The notes under the pieces were generated by a model. It made no database searches. It was given only the letters and a program-made list of their open reading frames with translations, and was not told the DNA's origin. The position numbers and the translations under genes were made by a program. A stretch of 64,000 nucleotides of DNA from Sipunculus nudus (taxonomy: Eukaryota > Annelida > Sipuncula > Golfingiida > Sipunculidae), in NCBI GenBank assembly GCA_026874595.1, contig CM049308.1:25012367-25076366 (forward strand), given 5' to 3'. Below, in pieces: positions 1-13,316 of the stretch. How positions within the stretch are numbered: the first letter of the stretch is position 1; every line of letters starts with the position of its first letter.

Positions 1-777
1 TCGTTTTAAGTAGAAACCACATCTGGCGGAAGGGTGGGCCCTACAATGCAGTAATTCCAAATGGATAGGGTTCTAAAAACCAACATCAAGCTTATTAAAT
101 CACTGCAGTCTTTGCTTTAGGTTAGCAAAGCGAATTATATACCAAACCCATGCATATGGCCCCTATATATCTAAAAAATCACGTCTTCCAATTATTGCCT
201 TTAAGTATATGTATTTTCAACGCAACTTCGGCGTAATTTAAAACAAATTTTAGACACTGCGAACGTATAGGCCTATATTATGAGCATGTTAAGGGGTGAA
301 CTGGATGCTGGGAGAGGTACCGGTGAGGCTTATCGAATATCAATAGAAAAAACATCCGCCTTATTGAGAGGTACATTACAGCTCGTGTCACTGCGGAGCG
401 TCCCGCCAGAACAAGCTACTGCCCTGTATACAGGAGCAAACAAGCTATAACATAATGGCCATTGTGTCCTAATACACGTGTATACAAACCGTACTCTGTT
501 TGGTTATGCTTGCTCACAAATTGATCATTTATACATTGTTGACTTTACTGTAGTTTGGCCCTAAATATCAGCCTTAACAATACGAGCTAATGTATACAGA
601 ATTATGGGGGCTTGTCAAGCAGTTCGGGTTATTGTTAATGAACTATCTGTAAAGTACACGTACATGTTTGTTATTCTGTTCCCTCTTACATATAAGCCAG
701 GTGTTTATATAAGCGACAAATATTACCAGCAATATTGAAAAAAAAAATTGAAACCAAACTTCACGCCTGTTTTATAC

Positions 778-846
778 ACACACAGACACAAATACAGACA
801 CACACACACATATATATATGTGTGTATATATAAATATATATATAAA
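778..846. repeat. CA/TA microsatellite
   Basis: Alternating CA, then TA/TG dinucleotides, interrupted by short non-repeat bases. Read directly from the sequence. Confidence 0.85.
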
Positions 847-1794
847 TAATTAGTTTTGTATCTAGAAAAGGGGTACAATGCCTTTCGGCATGTTATATTA
901 ATCCAGTCATATGAAAACTCGCTATATATATGACATATTGCATGGCTTCTGTGCGGTTATAAAAATGTATGTAATATGTTATACAAATGCTATATATCAT
1001 CAAACAAGTAATGTGGAATTTATATATATCTAAATTAACATAGCCGTCATAACCATTAACAGCTCTCTGTGTTCACACCTGTCAGCATTAATATTTAAGG
1101 AGCTGTAACAGTCACCTGCAAACCATTATCTTGATCAGCTTTGATTGGACACACGGCAGACAGCTCGGTTTAACAGCAAAGCATTTGCAGGCTGGATTTA
1201 TATTGATTTATATTGAAAAAAAGACACCTGTCTACCAGTGTCAGTGGAAACTTCCATTTCACAATTATTGACTATATGCTTTTCATGTATGCATGGTCTG
1301 CGCTGGATGGATTATACATGTACGTACAGGCTATATGTACATTTAAATGGGTTAAGAAAAAAATAGTAATTATTGGCAGGATGAAATACAGCTTTGGAAA
1401 TAATTTTGAAGGTTTAATTTATGGAATCCCTGTTATATAATATTTATATTCTTCTTCTACTTATACTTATGATTATAATTATATAATAATAAAAATTATA
1501 ATGACATGAACAAATTCTTACATTGTAATACTAGTAATATCATTAGTATTTTGTATTCATTTCGTCTGAAACTGGATACTTGTCCTTTGAAGGAAAATGT
1601 TGACGATGAACAACATCCAACCTTTTATTATCTTGACTGAAGGTAAACCCTGAAATCCGACTGCGGCTTACAACATCTGGGTTTGAGACTGTTCGCATAA
1701 AGGCGGCCCTATGAGCGGTAACGAATTTTATGCAAGGTCAGGATTTGATAGGGACACGGATATACGATGGGAACGTATTCTAAGGATATTTGAA

Positions 1795-1925
1795 GGTGGG
1801 AATCTTGCTGCGGAGAGTCTGGTGGCCACAATTTAAAGACCCATGTCTTCAAAGTAGACGCCTGAGGAACGCTTTGTCGGTGACCGCGCCCTCAGCCGCA
1901 AATTATAGAAGGGTACTTTGTTTTT
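1795..1925. repeat. Dispersed repeat fragment, relative at 37557-37665
   Basis: This stretch and 37557-37665 share the order gaaggtggg-atct, gcggaga, then an almost identical core around gaccgcgccctca followed by caaatta-ag-ggg. The rest is diverged. The most likely explanation is two old copies of one mobile element. Its ends are not clear, so I cannot assign a family. Confidence 0.5.
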
Positions 1926-2538
1926 TTTCAATGCTTAACAGATTATATTTCACGTTACTAAACTAAAATATTACCCGTACCCGGGTGTTTACACCCAATT
2001 ATTTCTCAGTTTAAATGGCCCGAGTAAGGCCATTGACTTAACACCTCCTGTATTAAAATGAATGAAAGTCTTTTTTCTATGGATACCACATCCAGGACTC
2101 CCAAAATCTCTTTAGCTATCAAGTTACGACTTAATGTTAGACTTTTTTGTACATGCATCCATTTTCCTACGCGAATTCGTGTGCATTGCCATTTTTATGT
2201 GTATCTATGTCATGGCTTAAATTTATTTTACCTGGGCGGCTATTAATAGAGGTGCGTCCATAAAAAAGGATATACGGCTTGTATCATGTACTGTGAGCAC
2301 GCAACTGTAGCACAAAGTGAATAATTCTTGCATAAAATCAATCAAAACATTTGGTCATGGAGATTACGAACAAACTTTATTTCAAGCGTTATTAACGAGA
2401 CGACTACCGCTGCATGCAGCACCAGGTCATTAAACCCGTTAGGTCAAAGTTCAAAGTTCAGCGTGATTTACCAAGATGACAGAAGCAAAACCTTATAGAA
2501 AAGTTTCAACATCCATTGGTACATGTAACTTCAGTCAC

Positions 2539-3576
2539 TCAGTTCCCGAGCAATTCAATAGCTTCTGTGGGAACTGGTGTTTTCTCACGGGCTCTGACGA
2601 TTTGACCCCGGCCCGAGAGAGGCCTGGTCGGTGTCCGGGCCCGGTCGAGCGGAGGTAACCGGACCAGCGCTACCCTGGTCTCTGGAAGGTTGGCTGGTCT
2701 AACCCCTTTCGGAGCTCGGATTTTCCGAATACCCACGGAAGAATCCGGAAGTCCCATGGTCGGAGAGGGGTGGCTTTTGCTAAGACTTAGCGGGGTTTTG
2801 CTGACGCTGAGAACTGAGAGTTCCTTCCGGCGGGCCGTAAGATTCTGCGGCGGGCTAAAAACGCTCATTTCGATTTTATCTCGAGGAGTTGACAACCCTA
2901 GTGGATTAACTGGAGTGGGCGGTCGGCCGCTCATGCATGAGCTCTGTCTACTAAGGCTCGGGGGTTGAGGATACTTTGTATTATCACATCTGGATCGACT
3001 CCTGGGTTCGGTGGGAGTCACTGAAAGCCTCCGTATATCTCTGGTCGCCGTCGCGCTCATTGAGTGACTAAGTTCAGTTAAACTGTTATTGGGTATACTT
3101 AAAGATTTACTTAACCCTACTGCCGATTTGGGACGAACTAGTTTTTTTACCAGTTTCCTTTTTTCCAGGGTCTGTGTGGCGTATGTATCTGTGTGTGGGA
3201 CGTGCTGTTCATGTTTCAAGTCTCTTTCGAATTCCTCGTCGGATAAATTGCTACGATTACTTAACACGGACAGCGCGTCGTCCTCGATATCTCTCAGTAC
3301 GATACTGCCAGGACCGGAATTCTGCGGCACGCGCATCCGGTGCAGGGCTAAGGTTTGATGGTACTGGCTCTCCGTGTCGTCGTGAGCGTCGGCGTCGTCG
3401 TCGTCATTGAGTTCGTATTCCGCGAATTTTTTGTTTAATTCCTCCTGGTCTTGGAGAAACCGGAATATCTGCTCCGCCTTTGCTCGCTGGAAGTCGGCGT
3501 TCAGCTCGGACAAGATGTCGCGTTGTACGCTCATCCGTGACGTCAGCCTAGTTTCGATACTCCTGAATTCATCCAT
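2539..3576 (-). CDS. Unrecognised 345-aa protein with basic, Ser/Pro-rich tail, single large coding exon
   Basis: The reading frame is open from a splice acceptor (ttttcag, exon beginning at 3585) to a TGA at 2539. A start codon in good context (GGCATGG) lies nine bases inside the exon, at 3576, so the exon could hold the complete coding sequence. It could also be the last exon of a longer protein, because the frame stays open to the acceptor. Residues 1-60 are charged and probably helical or coiled-coil. An acidic patch (four Asp) follows at about 60-67. The remainder is low-complexity, rich in Ser, Pro, Arg and Lys, with many SxP/TP phospho-site-like motifs. There is no signal peptide or membrane segment. 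GC content is higher than in the surroundings, as expected for coding DNA. I do not recognise the family and assign no function. Confidence 0.75.
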   Translation of the reverse strand: MDEFRSIETRLTSRMSVQRDILSELNADFQRAKAEQIFRFLQDQEELNKKFAEYELNDDDDADAHDDTESQYHQTLALHRMRVPQNSGPGSIVLRDIEDDALSVLSNRSNLSDEEFERDLKHEQHVPHTDTYATQTLEKRKLVKKLVRPKSAVGLSKSLSIPNNSLTELSHSMSATATRDIRRLSVTPTEPRSRSRCDNTKYPQPPSLSRQSSCMSGRPPTPVNPLGLSTPRDKIEMSVFSPPQNLTARRKELSVLSVSKTPLSLSKSHPSPTMGLPDSSVGIRKIRAPKGVRPANLPETRVALVRLPPLDRARTPTRPLSGRGQIVRAREKTPVPTEAIELLGN

Positions 3577-3739
3577 GCCTTTACCCTGAAAACATAGAAA
3601 ACACGGCATAAGTATAGTGTATTATGTAATGTGTTAACTTCTAATGTTCTTTGTTTTGTACAAGTTTCCAGAAACAGTGATGCACTTTATTAGCAAAGCG
3701 TTTATATATACATACTAGTATACACACCTGTCTGTATAG

Positions 3740-3740
<1 letters not shown>

Positions 3741-3796
<56 letters not shown>
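3741..3796. repeat. (TCTG)n/(TC)n microsatellite
   Basis: Five TCTG units run into about 17 TC units. It lies just upstream of the minus-strand exon that begins at 3585, probably inside its upstream intron. Confidence 0.9.
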
Positions 3797-3801
<5 letters not shown>

Positions 3802-4646
3802 TTATTTATCTCTATCTCTCTCATAAATGGATTACCATTTCTTACAATTTATTTATTTAAACCTCACATTTAAATAAAATACGACATACTTTTTTGTGTT
3901 TCTTTTTTTGTGGTTTTAGCGGGATGAGCATTCAAGTACCAATTATATACATTCGCTAATATTTGACGTATTTTGTGCAGCCATTCGACGAGTCGATTAA
4001 TGAGTGGGTGTAGACTTTTTTCAGTCCCTAAACAAATGTCAGTTTTAACAATAACTTCCAGGGTTATTAATGTTTCATAGCTCTATTTATTTGATATTAT
4101 AAATAAAATCATGAAACATGTTCGTAATTGTCAGCAAATAAAATCAGCCAGACAAGGAAGAAAACAAATTTTTTTCGCCGCCAGAATAGCAGCGTTTAGA
4201 TAATTGATAGCGTAGAAATTTCTTCAAATTAACTCGCTCCAGCTAAAGTCTGAATAGAACCTTTGGTCAATGTAAAATATAATTAATAGCGAACTTGTGT
4301 ATTAGGTCTGGGTGAACGGTTTAAGCGAGGCATCAATTGAGACCGACAAAACAGAAACCAAAATGGCTGCCTTAAGCGTTTTATTTGGCTTAATTAGGTA
4401 TAAAATATCCATTGGAGACGTCCCAATTACCTGAGGTCCATATACGGTTAACCTGTTCCTGAAGGTCTTGCTAGTGCAAATTCCAACGAAACAAGCTTGG
4501 GAGTTTATGTACCAAAGAATATGGTAAGAGTTTTAATTATATAAGGATTTTAGATCACGAAGACCTTTATATATGAATGTTTCGGGGCTTTCAATGATAC
4601 ACATCGACAGCTTAGATGCTCATAATGTAATTCTATCACGAATAAC

Positions 4647-4713
<67 letters not shown>

Positions 4714-7700
4714 CTTAAATTGTTGGGACAAATTGGGCTTAAATAAGGATACCAGAAAATATTGTAGGAAAAGAGACTTTTCAAAACTCTCGTGCAGTAC
4801 TATACTGGGACAAAAATCAGCTTCCATTAAAAATAATAAGCCAATTTAAAAAAAAATAGGACCACGTGACAAATATGTAAATTTGAACTCTGAATGTTAG
4901 ATCATGTGATTAGAGCAAATAAAAAGCTTCGATAGACTGATTCCCTTCCAAATTATTTCCCAGCGGAGCCTGTAAGTGCGTGTATGAAAAAAAAGTTGAA
5001 AACCGGGTTTGAATAATGGTAATTACAATGAACATTGTATATGTAATGTTTTACTTTTCAAATAACTTTCGATCCTCTGCGGGATTTACCGGGCAAAGTC
5101 TGTGTACACACACTGAACTGGTGGCATATATATATATATGTGTGTGTGTGTGGGTGTGTGTGTGTCTCAGCAATTTGACCATAATCCGTTCATAATCTTT
5201 TCAATTAAATTGCTAACATACAAACCAAATAACTAACCATCCAAGGGGAAAACATAATACCGCGCCACCTGGCGGAGGTATCATTAGGTTATGACCGATC
5301 ACTCACAAAAAGCACACATCAAATCACACACATCAAAACATAGGTCTTCCGTTCTCTATGTTTCATTCACTCCAGCAGTGACCGACTAATTGGACTCATC
5401 TAATTCTACTCAGATTTCACGTGAAAAAGAATACAAAATGTGAACAGATGTTACACGGAGCAATACGCACTTGGAAATGCATTTAGGTTAAGCTGATGGA
5501 CGCACATTCATAGTAAATTTGACAAATGCGCATTATATGTTTTAGATGGTCTTTTTATTAAGGACAGACGTGGGCTTAAGCCCCTCTGGGAGTCCCTTCT
5601 TGTGGTTGTTACCAATGGCTTTTATTAATTTTAATTGGGAAAAAAAATTACAAGCCAGGTGTGTGGTGGATTTTTAGGACCGCATGCCCTGTAGCTGTCA
5701 TTATCTATTTATAATGACGTCGCAATGGACGAGTTTACACGATCCTGTTCTCCAGGTGCACACACAAAAAAACTGGACTTTACCTAAACCAGAGAAGTCA
5801 TCGAGTGTACAGGGAGCCTACTAGTATGTGGCCGGTTTCAAGTTCTTCTGCGAATATTTGTTTCTAGACCCTTGACATGCTTCATTGTCCTGTGCCTGAT
5901 TTACACCGATTACACCCCTTTATGTATACTATATTGTATTTATTTAAACAATAATTTTCGTATTTTTATTTTAATTTGCACTTTGAACAGGTGTGTTTAT
6001 TGGATGTCTTCAGCTATGCATTAGTTACAGGCAAACTGTGCAATCAGGCATTACGTGAAAATTTCAGGCACTACACCAAATGACAGATTCACTCAGGCAT
6101 TTCATGAAAGGACCAAAATGTCCAGGCATTACTACCTTACACTTCAAATAAGGAATAATCCACTTTGTTTGTATTTATAAGAAATGAACCATTCTTCAGT
6201 GCATATTTATACTCTACCACTATTTACTTATACAAATCAGTAAATTTAATATTTTGCTGCTATGAGACGGTTCAATGCACATCAATGCCTTAAATCACTG
6301 GCACCTTTTAAAACTATACTTTTTATCGTTAAAATTTTGTTGTCAGTTGTAAGTGTATGCACCTAAAATGTTTATCATAATTACCAATTATTTTGTCAAA
6401 ACAAAATGTTTAAATTTAAGCAAAATACTATATTTACCGTATACAAGATGTTATAAATCAGTACCAATTAATAAGAAAATCACAAACAAATCTCTGATAT
6501 TCTCTGTAATATTCAGAGGAAATAAAGATGAACAGATAAACAATTATTATAATAAATCATCAACACACTGACGTTTGCTGAACCATTAAGGGAATATCAA
6601 AATGATAAAAGACACAGTAATATATATGTTTAGGTTTAAAAAAATGAAAATTAAGGTTAAAATGATGATAGATGTAACATTTTCTAACTTGGTATTGATT
6701 TAAAAAAAGGTATATTTAAATATATTTATATATACAAACTCATTGTAAGGATTTTGTATTAATAAAAAAAATGGGGCTGATTGGGATTTGGATTCTAAAC
6801 GATTCTGCCTCAAAGAAAGGGAAGTGGACTAGAATTGAAGCTAAAGGACTTGGACTTGGACTTGACTTTGGCTAAGGCTTGCACCTGATCTCGGACAGTG
6901 TGCTCATAACTACAACACAATAACTATTACACAGTTTAATAATCGGATGTATATGATATATACGGCATGTTTTATACCTAAAGCTCGTTGATAGTCAGTT
7001 CATGTTGTACTCTCCTATCCTTGGTTACTGGAACCAATTGTTTAATAATGCAAAGTCTTAGAAAAACATCAAGATTTGATAGCCCTTTTGGGAAATTACA
7101 ATCCTCACAACAAATGTGTCCTCATTACTCTATTTTTGTTGCTAGATCTCTCACCCACGTATCTTCAAAGCTGCGTTTACCCGGCGCCGTATGCGGTAAG
7201 CAGTTACACTGCGCAGAATCGTGAGGGATTGTGGGTAAAGAAAACTTTTCCCCCACAATACACTGGGGCTTCTAAAATCTCAATGCACAAGCGGCGTAGA
7301 AATTAATGTAGTGAAGAGAGTTATGTTGTCCGTTGAAATATATTGGAAAATTGATTTATGGCAAATTACATGAACATGGATATTTTTATTGGTAAGGACT
7401 TCATGGAATAAGTACTAGTAATATTTTGTAAGCATGCGCAGATGCAATGCAAACAGAGGATGTTTCCTTTAACTGTGACAAATTTTGATTCTGGATTTTT
7501 ACAGTTGAGACAAGTAGTCCAGGCCGTCCCAAAATTCCAATACGGAAGAGGTTCGTTTTGAGTTAAACGACCTCTGGTTGAAGGGTTAGTGAGCGTTTGT
7601 GGTGCGCGGAAAATATTTTTTTCGCTCAGATTATTTTATCATAAACTATTCATTTACCTCGGCGGTATGCGACAACAGGACAACAACCCCCCTTTCTCTC

Positions 7701-7933
7701 CCTTTGATAAGAAATATCAATTTTTTTCCTATACTGTTGACACATAATTATTATGAAGTATATATTTTTTTACACGTACAAAAGTTTTACTAAATTTTCT
7801 CAGAGACCTCAGTCTGGAAAGACCCATTTATGATGGTTCATTAAGCAATAGAGGCATATCATATATTAAATTTTCCAAAGAGGAGATGTAAATCTAAAAT
7901 ATTATTGAAGAAAATGATCGTGGGATTATCTTG
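3797..7933. other. Non-coding, probable intron or intergenic DNA
   Basis: No supportable coding exon on either strand. The stretch holds a TA array (4650-4711), a TA/TG tract (5127-5164) and otherwise unremarkable AT-rich sequence. If the 345-aa gene uses the candidate first exon near 10.5 kb, this is its intron. Confidence 0.5.
4650..4711. repeat. (TA)n microsatellite
   Basis: About 31 uninterrupted AT dinucleotides. Translations across it give only Ile-Tyr repeats. Confidence 0.95.
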
Positions 7934-8363
7934 ACAGCGTTAGATAAAAACTACCATAAACTACCAGGTATGCATTTTATTCCAAAATAAATTTAGGGGA
8001 CTAAAAAGTACGTTGTCTCCACTCCTGAAAAAAGTGAGGGGGACATATCTTCTCGTCTCCTCTGAAACAAGGGTCATGGCTATGTAATCATATATTTAGT
8101 AATTAATATTGATATCATATCAGATGAAAATAGCATGAGAATAAAGTGATATACAGTATATAACCTTATTACATTGATTAATAATCATAAATCCTAACCA
8201 AAACAGTCTACTTCTGAAACTGTGTTGATAAAAATCAGTCAGAATTTTCTATTATAAGACTGTCTTATATATATACCTACAGTAAAATCATATGGAACGG
8301 AGATATTTTTATTACATGTATTATAATTATTATTTTGATGGTGATGATTATGATAACATTATG

Positions 8364-8404
8364 GATGATGATGATAATAATAATAATAATAATAATAATT
8401 ATTA

Positions 8405-8456
<52 letters not shown>
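8364..8456. repeat. (GAT/AAT)n-(ATT)n palindromic microsatellite, copy 1
   Basis: A run of AAT units passes directly into a longer run of ATT units, so the two halves are reverse complements and can form a hairpin. The frames across it give only Asn, Tyr or Ile runs. Confidence 0.9.
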
Positions 8457-10494
8457 ACTGGCCATAAATATTGGAAATTCTGGAAAGCAAAACAATATTT
8501 TTCTAATAAAGAAATTGAGTTTTTGTGTGTGTGCTTTCCCATTTTTGCACTCCGAATTAATGTTTTATGTGCTTGAATTTCTATTTTCATTTCAGCTCCG
8601 TATGATCATTACCATTTCATCGAACTCTTGCACAGAGTTGACCAGACGCATGAAAGCCCAGAAGCAATAGGCTAATTAACGGGCCCCTAATTGGATCAGC
8701 TAGAACTGTAATACCGGTAAACCATAATTATGTAAGATTCTTTATTCTGCACACGGACAACGTGTGATATCGCGGGTCACACGCTTGGTGGGTATGTATG
8801 TGACACCGACAGGCAAACACCGTGTTTTCCACGCCTGATTCAATTCATGACTGCGACCTGTCGCAAACAAAAGTTTCTTGAATTATGTATGCACTCTTCA
8901 CACACAAACGTCAGCATATGCTTACTTGTAGTTCGCACCGTTCTTTATGTATTAGTAGAAAGAACCTACATTTGACGTACTATATGTACTAAACATAGAC
9001 CACATTTATGTTTCAACACGCAAATTAAATGTTAAAGTTTATCATCGCATTTGTTTTAATCAACAGCATTTTTGGAAGAATTCCAGGTTGTATAATATTG
9101 TAGTATTAATTAATGCGATATTTCAAATGATATTAGTATTATTTTTAATATTCTTGTTACACATTGAATTGTTCCTTCGTGGTTTCATAAATTAAAATAT
9201 ATTCGGTGTGGTTAAAGTATGTGATATTCATTTAAAACTTTATTTTTCTTTTGAGATCCTAGGAACTGGTTGCATATTTTTTTCGAAATGTCTGCACTTG
9301 TGTATGTCTGATATATTCGTTCTATTCTGTCTAATGAGACATAGCTTACAAGAAGGACATTCATGAATATTCCACCTGAGCCAAATCCAAATAAAATCTA
9401 AGAATTATAATATTAACAAAGGTCTTATTCTATTGTAATTTTTGTTGCAAAATTTGAAATAACGTAGCATTCCTTGTGATTTTGAAGAAAAAAATACTTA
9501 TAGCGGGTTCAGGCTGGAGCTTCCATATCCGGCAGGCTTTCAGAATGAACTGAGCTGCCGTAAATAATTAGAATTATACACTGTCGCAAAATAAAATGAC
9601 AACTAGGGGGTTAAAGTAAAACATGATGACGCCATGGTTATCCTTTATTTATGTGAAGTGTTAACAATGTCGTGACGTTTGCAGATTCTTATGTCGTTAT
9701 TGTTAATTGATTGGAAGACTGGTCGATATTTTTCATCGACTTGCGACCACATCGCACCCGGCCTGCGTCATCAATGGCTAATTAACTGAAGAAACCAGAG
9801 CAATCAAATTATGCCCCATGTCTAAAGCTATGACCTGTGGCGAGTTGGTGGTGGCTTTTTTCCTCACGCACGCGAGATTGCCATCCTATATATGTCCGGA
9901 AAACTACGGTTAAATTAAAGTGGTTGTTCATAGGTCGAAATAAACATTAACTGCCTTCTTTTTATTGTGTCGTTAAACATTGATCCATCTAGCTCTTTAC
10001 ACATTTTTGCCATAAACTGCCAATGTTAATTCTCATTTATTTCCCAGCAATGTCCATGTACATACCTACCTTGTAATCCTTTCAGCATTTAAGGGTTACG
10101 CGTCTGTATCTTTAATTTAACAACCACGTGCTTTTGACATTTACGACATGCACTCTCATTTTCTCATTACCAAGAGCAAACGTATCATTTTACGTCTCCC
10201 AAGTCATTCGATTTTACGACACTGATTTAGCATGCTTACACCAACCGACATTTTAACATTTGCATACATATACACTGCAAACAGCATTACTGACAGCAAC
10301 TTATCCCTGTGTACATTTTCACTCCCATAACTTTCTTGTATCTATTTTGCGACATATATATCTTTTGCACTTTGTACATGTAAACCACGAATATCACAAA
10401 TAACAGTCACGCAATATTTCACACCTACTTACATATAGAAATTTTGAATTTTTAGGTTAGTATGTTTTCGACAATTTATACAGTATCTACTTAC

Positions 10495-10577
10495 CGTTTT
10501 CTCCTTTCAATATCCACGGGGTCACGTGTATAATGTCACACACAGTTAATCCTAGTGTTTTCTCCGTGGTTGTTTCT
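10495..10577 (-). other. Candidate non-coding first exon, copy 1
   Basis: On the minus strand, a strong splice donor (AACG|GTAAGTAG) follows a stretch of higher complexity. About 30 bp upstream of a plausible transcription start lies a TATA-box-like CCTATATATG (10601-10610). Exon size and start are inferred. It could feed the coding exon that begins at 3585 on the same strand, 6.9 kb downstream. No transcript evidence is available. Confidence 0.3.
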
Positions 10578-10600
10578 CCGACGGCTCACTCAGGTTGACA

Positions 10601-10610
10601 CATATATAGG
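10601..10610 (-). promoter_or_regulatory. TATA-box-like motif, copy 1
   Basis: CCTATATATG on the minus strand, about 106-115 bp upstream of the splice donor at 10495. It is suggestive only, because AT-rich DNA yields such motifs by chance. Confidence 0.25.
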
Positions 10611-11557
10611 ATCCTATATGATTTTTATAATGTACGGGAGATTTCACATGATCAAACAGTAACTCCTAGCTGCCGGTATGGTAGAGTTGCCGGGTTGCTT
10701 TGCTGTGTGGTGTATATCGCTTAGCAAGGACAGAGTCCCTTGTCATGTTAGTCCGTATAAATTGAAAATGGTTAACTACAGCAGACACTGCGCGCTACTG
10801 CGGTACGTCTCAGTATAGGGATTCTATGGTACGCGACAGATTAAGCGTCTTGCAGTCGAGCCGGGTTCCTAATACAATACAGTACAACGGCGTATCACAC
10901 GGGCGTATTGTCGTATAATAGTGCACCTTAGTTACTTCACAAATGTATCAATAATTGTGCGCAATATCTGCACTGATAGGAAAAACGCACGGCTGACTGG
11001 AACAAACGATCCACACCCAAGCAAGCTGTGCTTGTGACTGCAGCAGCACCTGACAGCAGCCGTGTCCACTTCACAGACTCGGTAGCGATTCGCACCTGTG
11101 CTTTTTACAGAACCGCAAACACAGTTGTAATTACCTTAAGGTGTGGTGCTCGCCAAATCTACCTTGTTTATACACATATGGAATCGTCGACCCCGGTGCC
11201 TCCACGGCCTATACAATATTAAACGTGTTGGCTACATATGAATTTGGCGGCGACCCAAATCGGCCCAAGTAGACTGATCAATAGATTGAGGTATTCGTGT
11301 TCGGCCGTTGCCTAGATCAACTGCGGTACACACGTTTGTTGTGATTGCGCCCCACTGTAGCTTTAGGGACCCACCGCTGTATAAACTGATCGTCAAAAAA
11401 GTGTAGCGCCGGGGCTAGTCGCGGGGCTAATCCACTGTACGCTTGATCGCTTCGAGTGACGTCATCGGCTCAAACCGATCGACCACCAGAACATTAGAAG
11501 ATATTTTATTTAGTTTAATAATTTATATGGCACATCTATATATGATGCATTATCACA

Positions 11558-11560
<3 letters not shown>

Positions 11561-11600
<40 letters not shown>
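11561..11600. repeat. (TA)n array 1, copy 1
   Basis: Uninterrupted AT dinucleotides. This array is 4 bp shorter than its partner at 20421-20464 and is one of only two differences seen between the duplicated units. Confidence 0.9.
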
Positions 11601-11606
<6 letters not shown>

Positions 11607-11751
11607 ATTGTGTGATGGTTATACTAATTTCTACATATATGGGATAAAAGTAATTAACTTAACGCACGTGCAGAAACATTCTTTTAAAAATTTTCATGCT
11701 ATCGTGAAAAGCAAATATGCTATGCTTCATAGGAAAGTTTGAAGCATGGTG

Positions 11752-11753
<2 letters not shown>

Positions 11754-11819
<66 letters not shown>
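11754..11819. repeat. (TA)n array 2, copy 1
   Basis: About 33 AT dinucleotides. This array is 4 bp longer than the partner at 20616-20679. Confidence 0.9.
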
Positions 11820-11822
<3 letters not shown>

Positions 11823-11884
11823 CTATATTGTTGTAATGAAGTGTTGTTTCCATTAATAATAATAATTCCAAGTAATTTCATACA

Positions 11885-12915
11885 TATATGCAGTACGTAT
11901 GCCAATATACGTATGTAGCACGTTTCTTTCACTTGCTGTGGCGACGGAAAACGCATCCGTATGGTAAAGGACAGGGAATCCCAAAATTTGACGTCAGTGA
12001 TGGGGTATTCATCTGGAAGATAACTTCTCTACTCATACAGCTTTATACTTTATCTACGATTTCGCTGCAAAAATACTGTATACGCGCATATGGAATGCTA
12101 GCTTTTAGCTACCATTTTATATATGCTTATGGTTAGGAAAACCTATTCCACGTGCGTTTGCATTTGGATTTCATCCAGATCCCGGATTTTGCCCTGAATT
12201 GATTGGCTTGTACACATGTGACTTCATGGACTGAATTTTATCAACAACTCAGATCTCGTAATGCATCTTGTTTTTATCATCTGCTGAAAATTCGGGACTA
12301 ACAGTGGCAGAAATACTGTGCTTTTACTGAGATCTAGAATTTTTAGTCACAGGGGATTTCCCAGTGTGTGACGTCACTGCCGAGTTCAGTGCTCATAGAT
12401 GTGCCAACAGTTTTTGAACAAATCACACAACCTCATGTTTTTAGTGGAAAATATATAGAAAAAATTTAAATTCTCAAGAAATTGGGCTCATTTTATGTAA
12501 AATCTATATTAATATTTTTTGTTCATAACCAATTATGTTATATGATAATATAATGAGATTTAAAATACGTTTGCTTGATCTTATATGTCGTACGTTTGCA
12601 AATACGGTACGTATGCGTATGCAGCTAGAAAACGGTGATTCTATTAATGCATATGCACACGCAGTACGTATGCAGCAAACACGTGGATATAGCAAAGTGC
12701 GCATAATTTGAGAAGTCATCCATCAGAGGAATACCCTACCATTGAAGTCAAAGTGTTGAATTCCTCCACCCGTTACCATGCGTATACAAATCAGTGAGCG
12801 ATCGAAACATGCTGCATATGCATGCATGTATATGAATGTACGTACTGCATACGCATTTATGGAATCATTCTATTGAGAACATAATGTGTCCGATTGCAAA
12901 CTGCATACGCATAAA
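11885..12915. repeat. Cluster of palindromic TACGTA/GCATAC motifs, copy 1
   Basis: Both ends of this kilobase are dense in tgcagtacgtatgc-like words and their reverse complements. They occur near 11889-11910 and 12590-12615, near 12660-12675, and inverted near 12835-12860 and 12900-12912. The pattern resembles the terminal and subterminal inverted repeats of a decayed DNA transposon, but I could not define exact ends or a target duplication. The same cluster recurs at 20745-21775. Confidence 0.35.
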
Positions 12916-13316
12916 ATAAATGCAAACTTTAGAGGAAACAATCATCTTTGCGTGAATACCCATAATTCAACCGTCATTCACAAAAAAAAACATACAGACA
13001 CGAGTCAAAACATAATCTCCTTGGCTAGAGTTATAAAAAGCTTATATGATGCTTTCTTGAAGAGAACGAATGCGATCCTTCTAGCCGTAATACCAATTTT
13101 TTTTCGAGCATACTTGTGAGCAATGTTTGTTTTCGTGTATTGTCCACGTGTTCTTACAACATTATTCACAATAATTTATGTTAAACCCCCGATAGCCCCG
13201 ATATTTTAACTGTATCCCTTTTACATCACGACACTCTTCGACCTCCAGTTCCGGCTTCATTAGCCTTCCCCCTTAGAGAGGCGAGGCTTCTAGGCGTTGG
13301 TGATTTTGTTCCCATA

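Larger units (their letters stand above)
1..2538. other. Non-coding flank
   Basis: I see no supportable gene here. The stretch is AT-rich and its reading frames are short and without recognisable motifs. It contains a CA/TA microsatellite near 780-845 and a dispersed repeat fragment near 1795-1925, listed separately. Since the minus-strand gene ends at 2539, the bases just below 2539 would be its 3' UTR. Confidence 0.6.

Noticed and set aside
2476-3410. Plus-strand frames opposite the 345-aa minus-strand exon
   Set aside because: They are antisense shadows of the GC-richer coding exon. The minus frame is longest, has an acceptor and avoids stops over the full length.
8277-8670. Poly-Ile, poly-Tyr and poly-Asn frames as genes (also at 17137-17530)
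   Set aside because: They come from the ATT/AAT array and appear on both strands.
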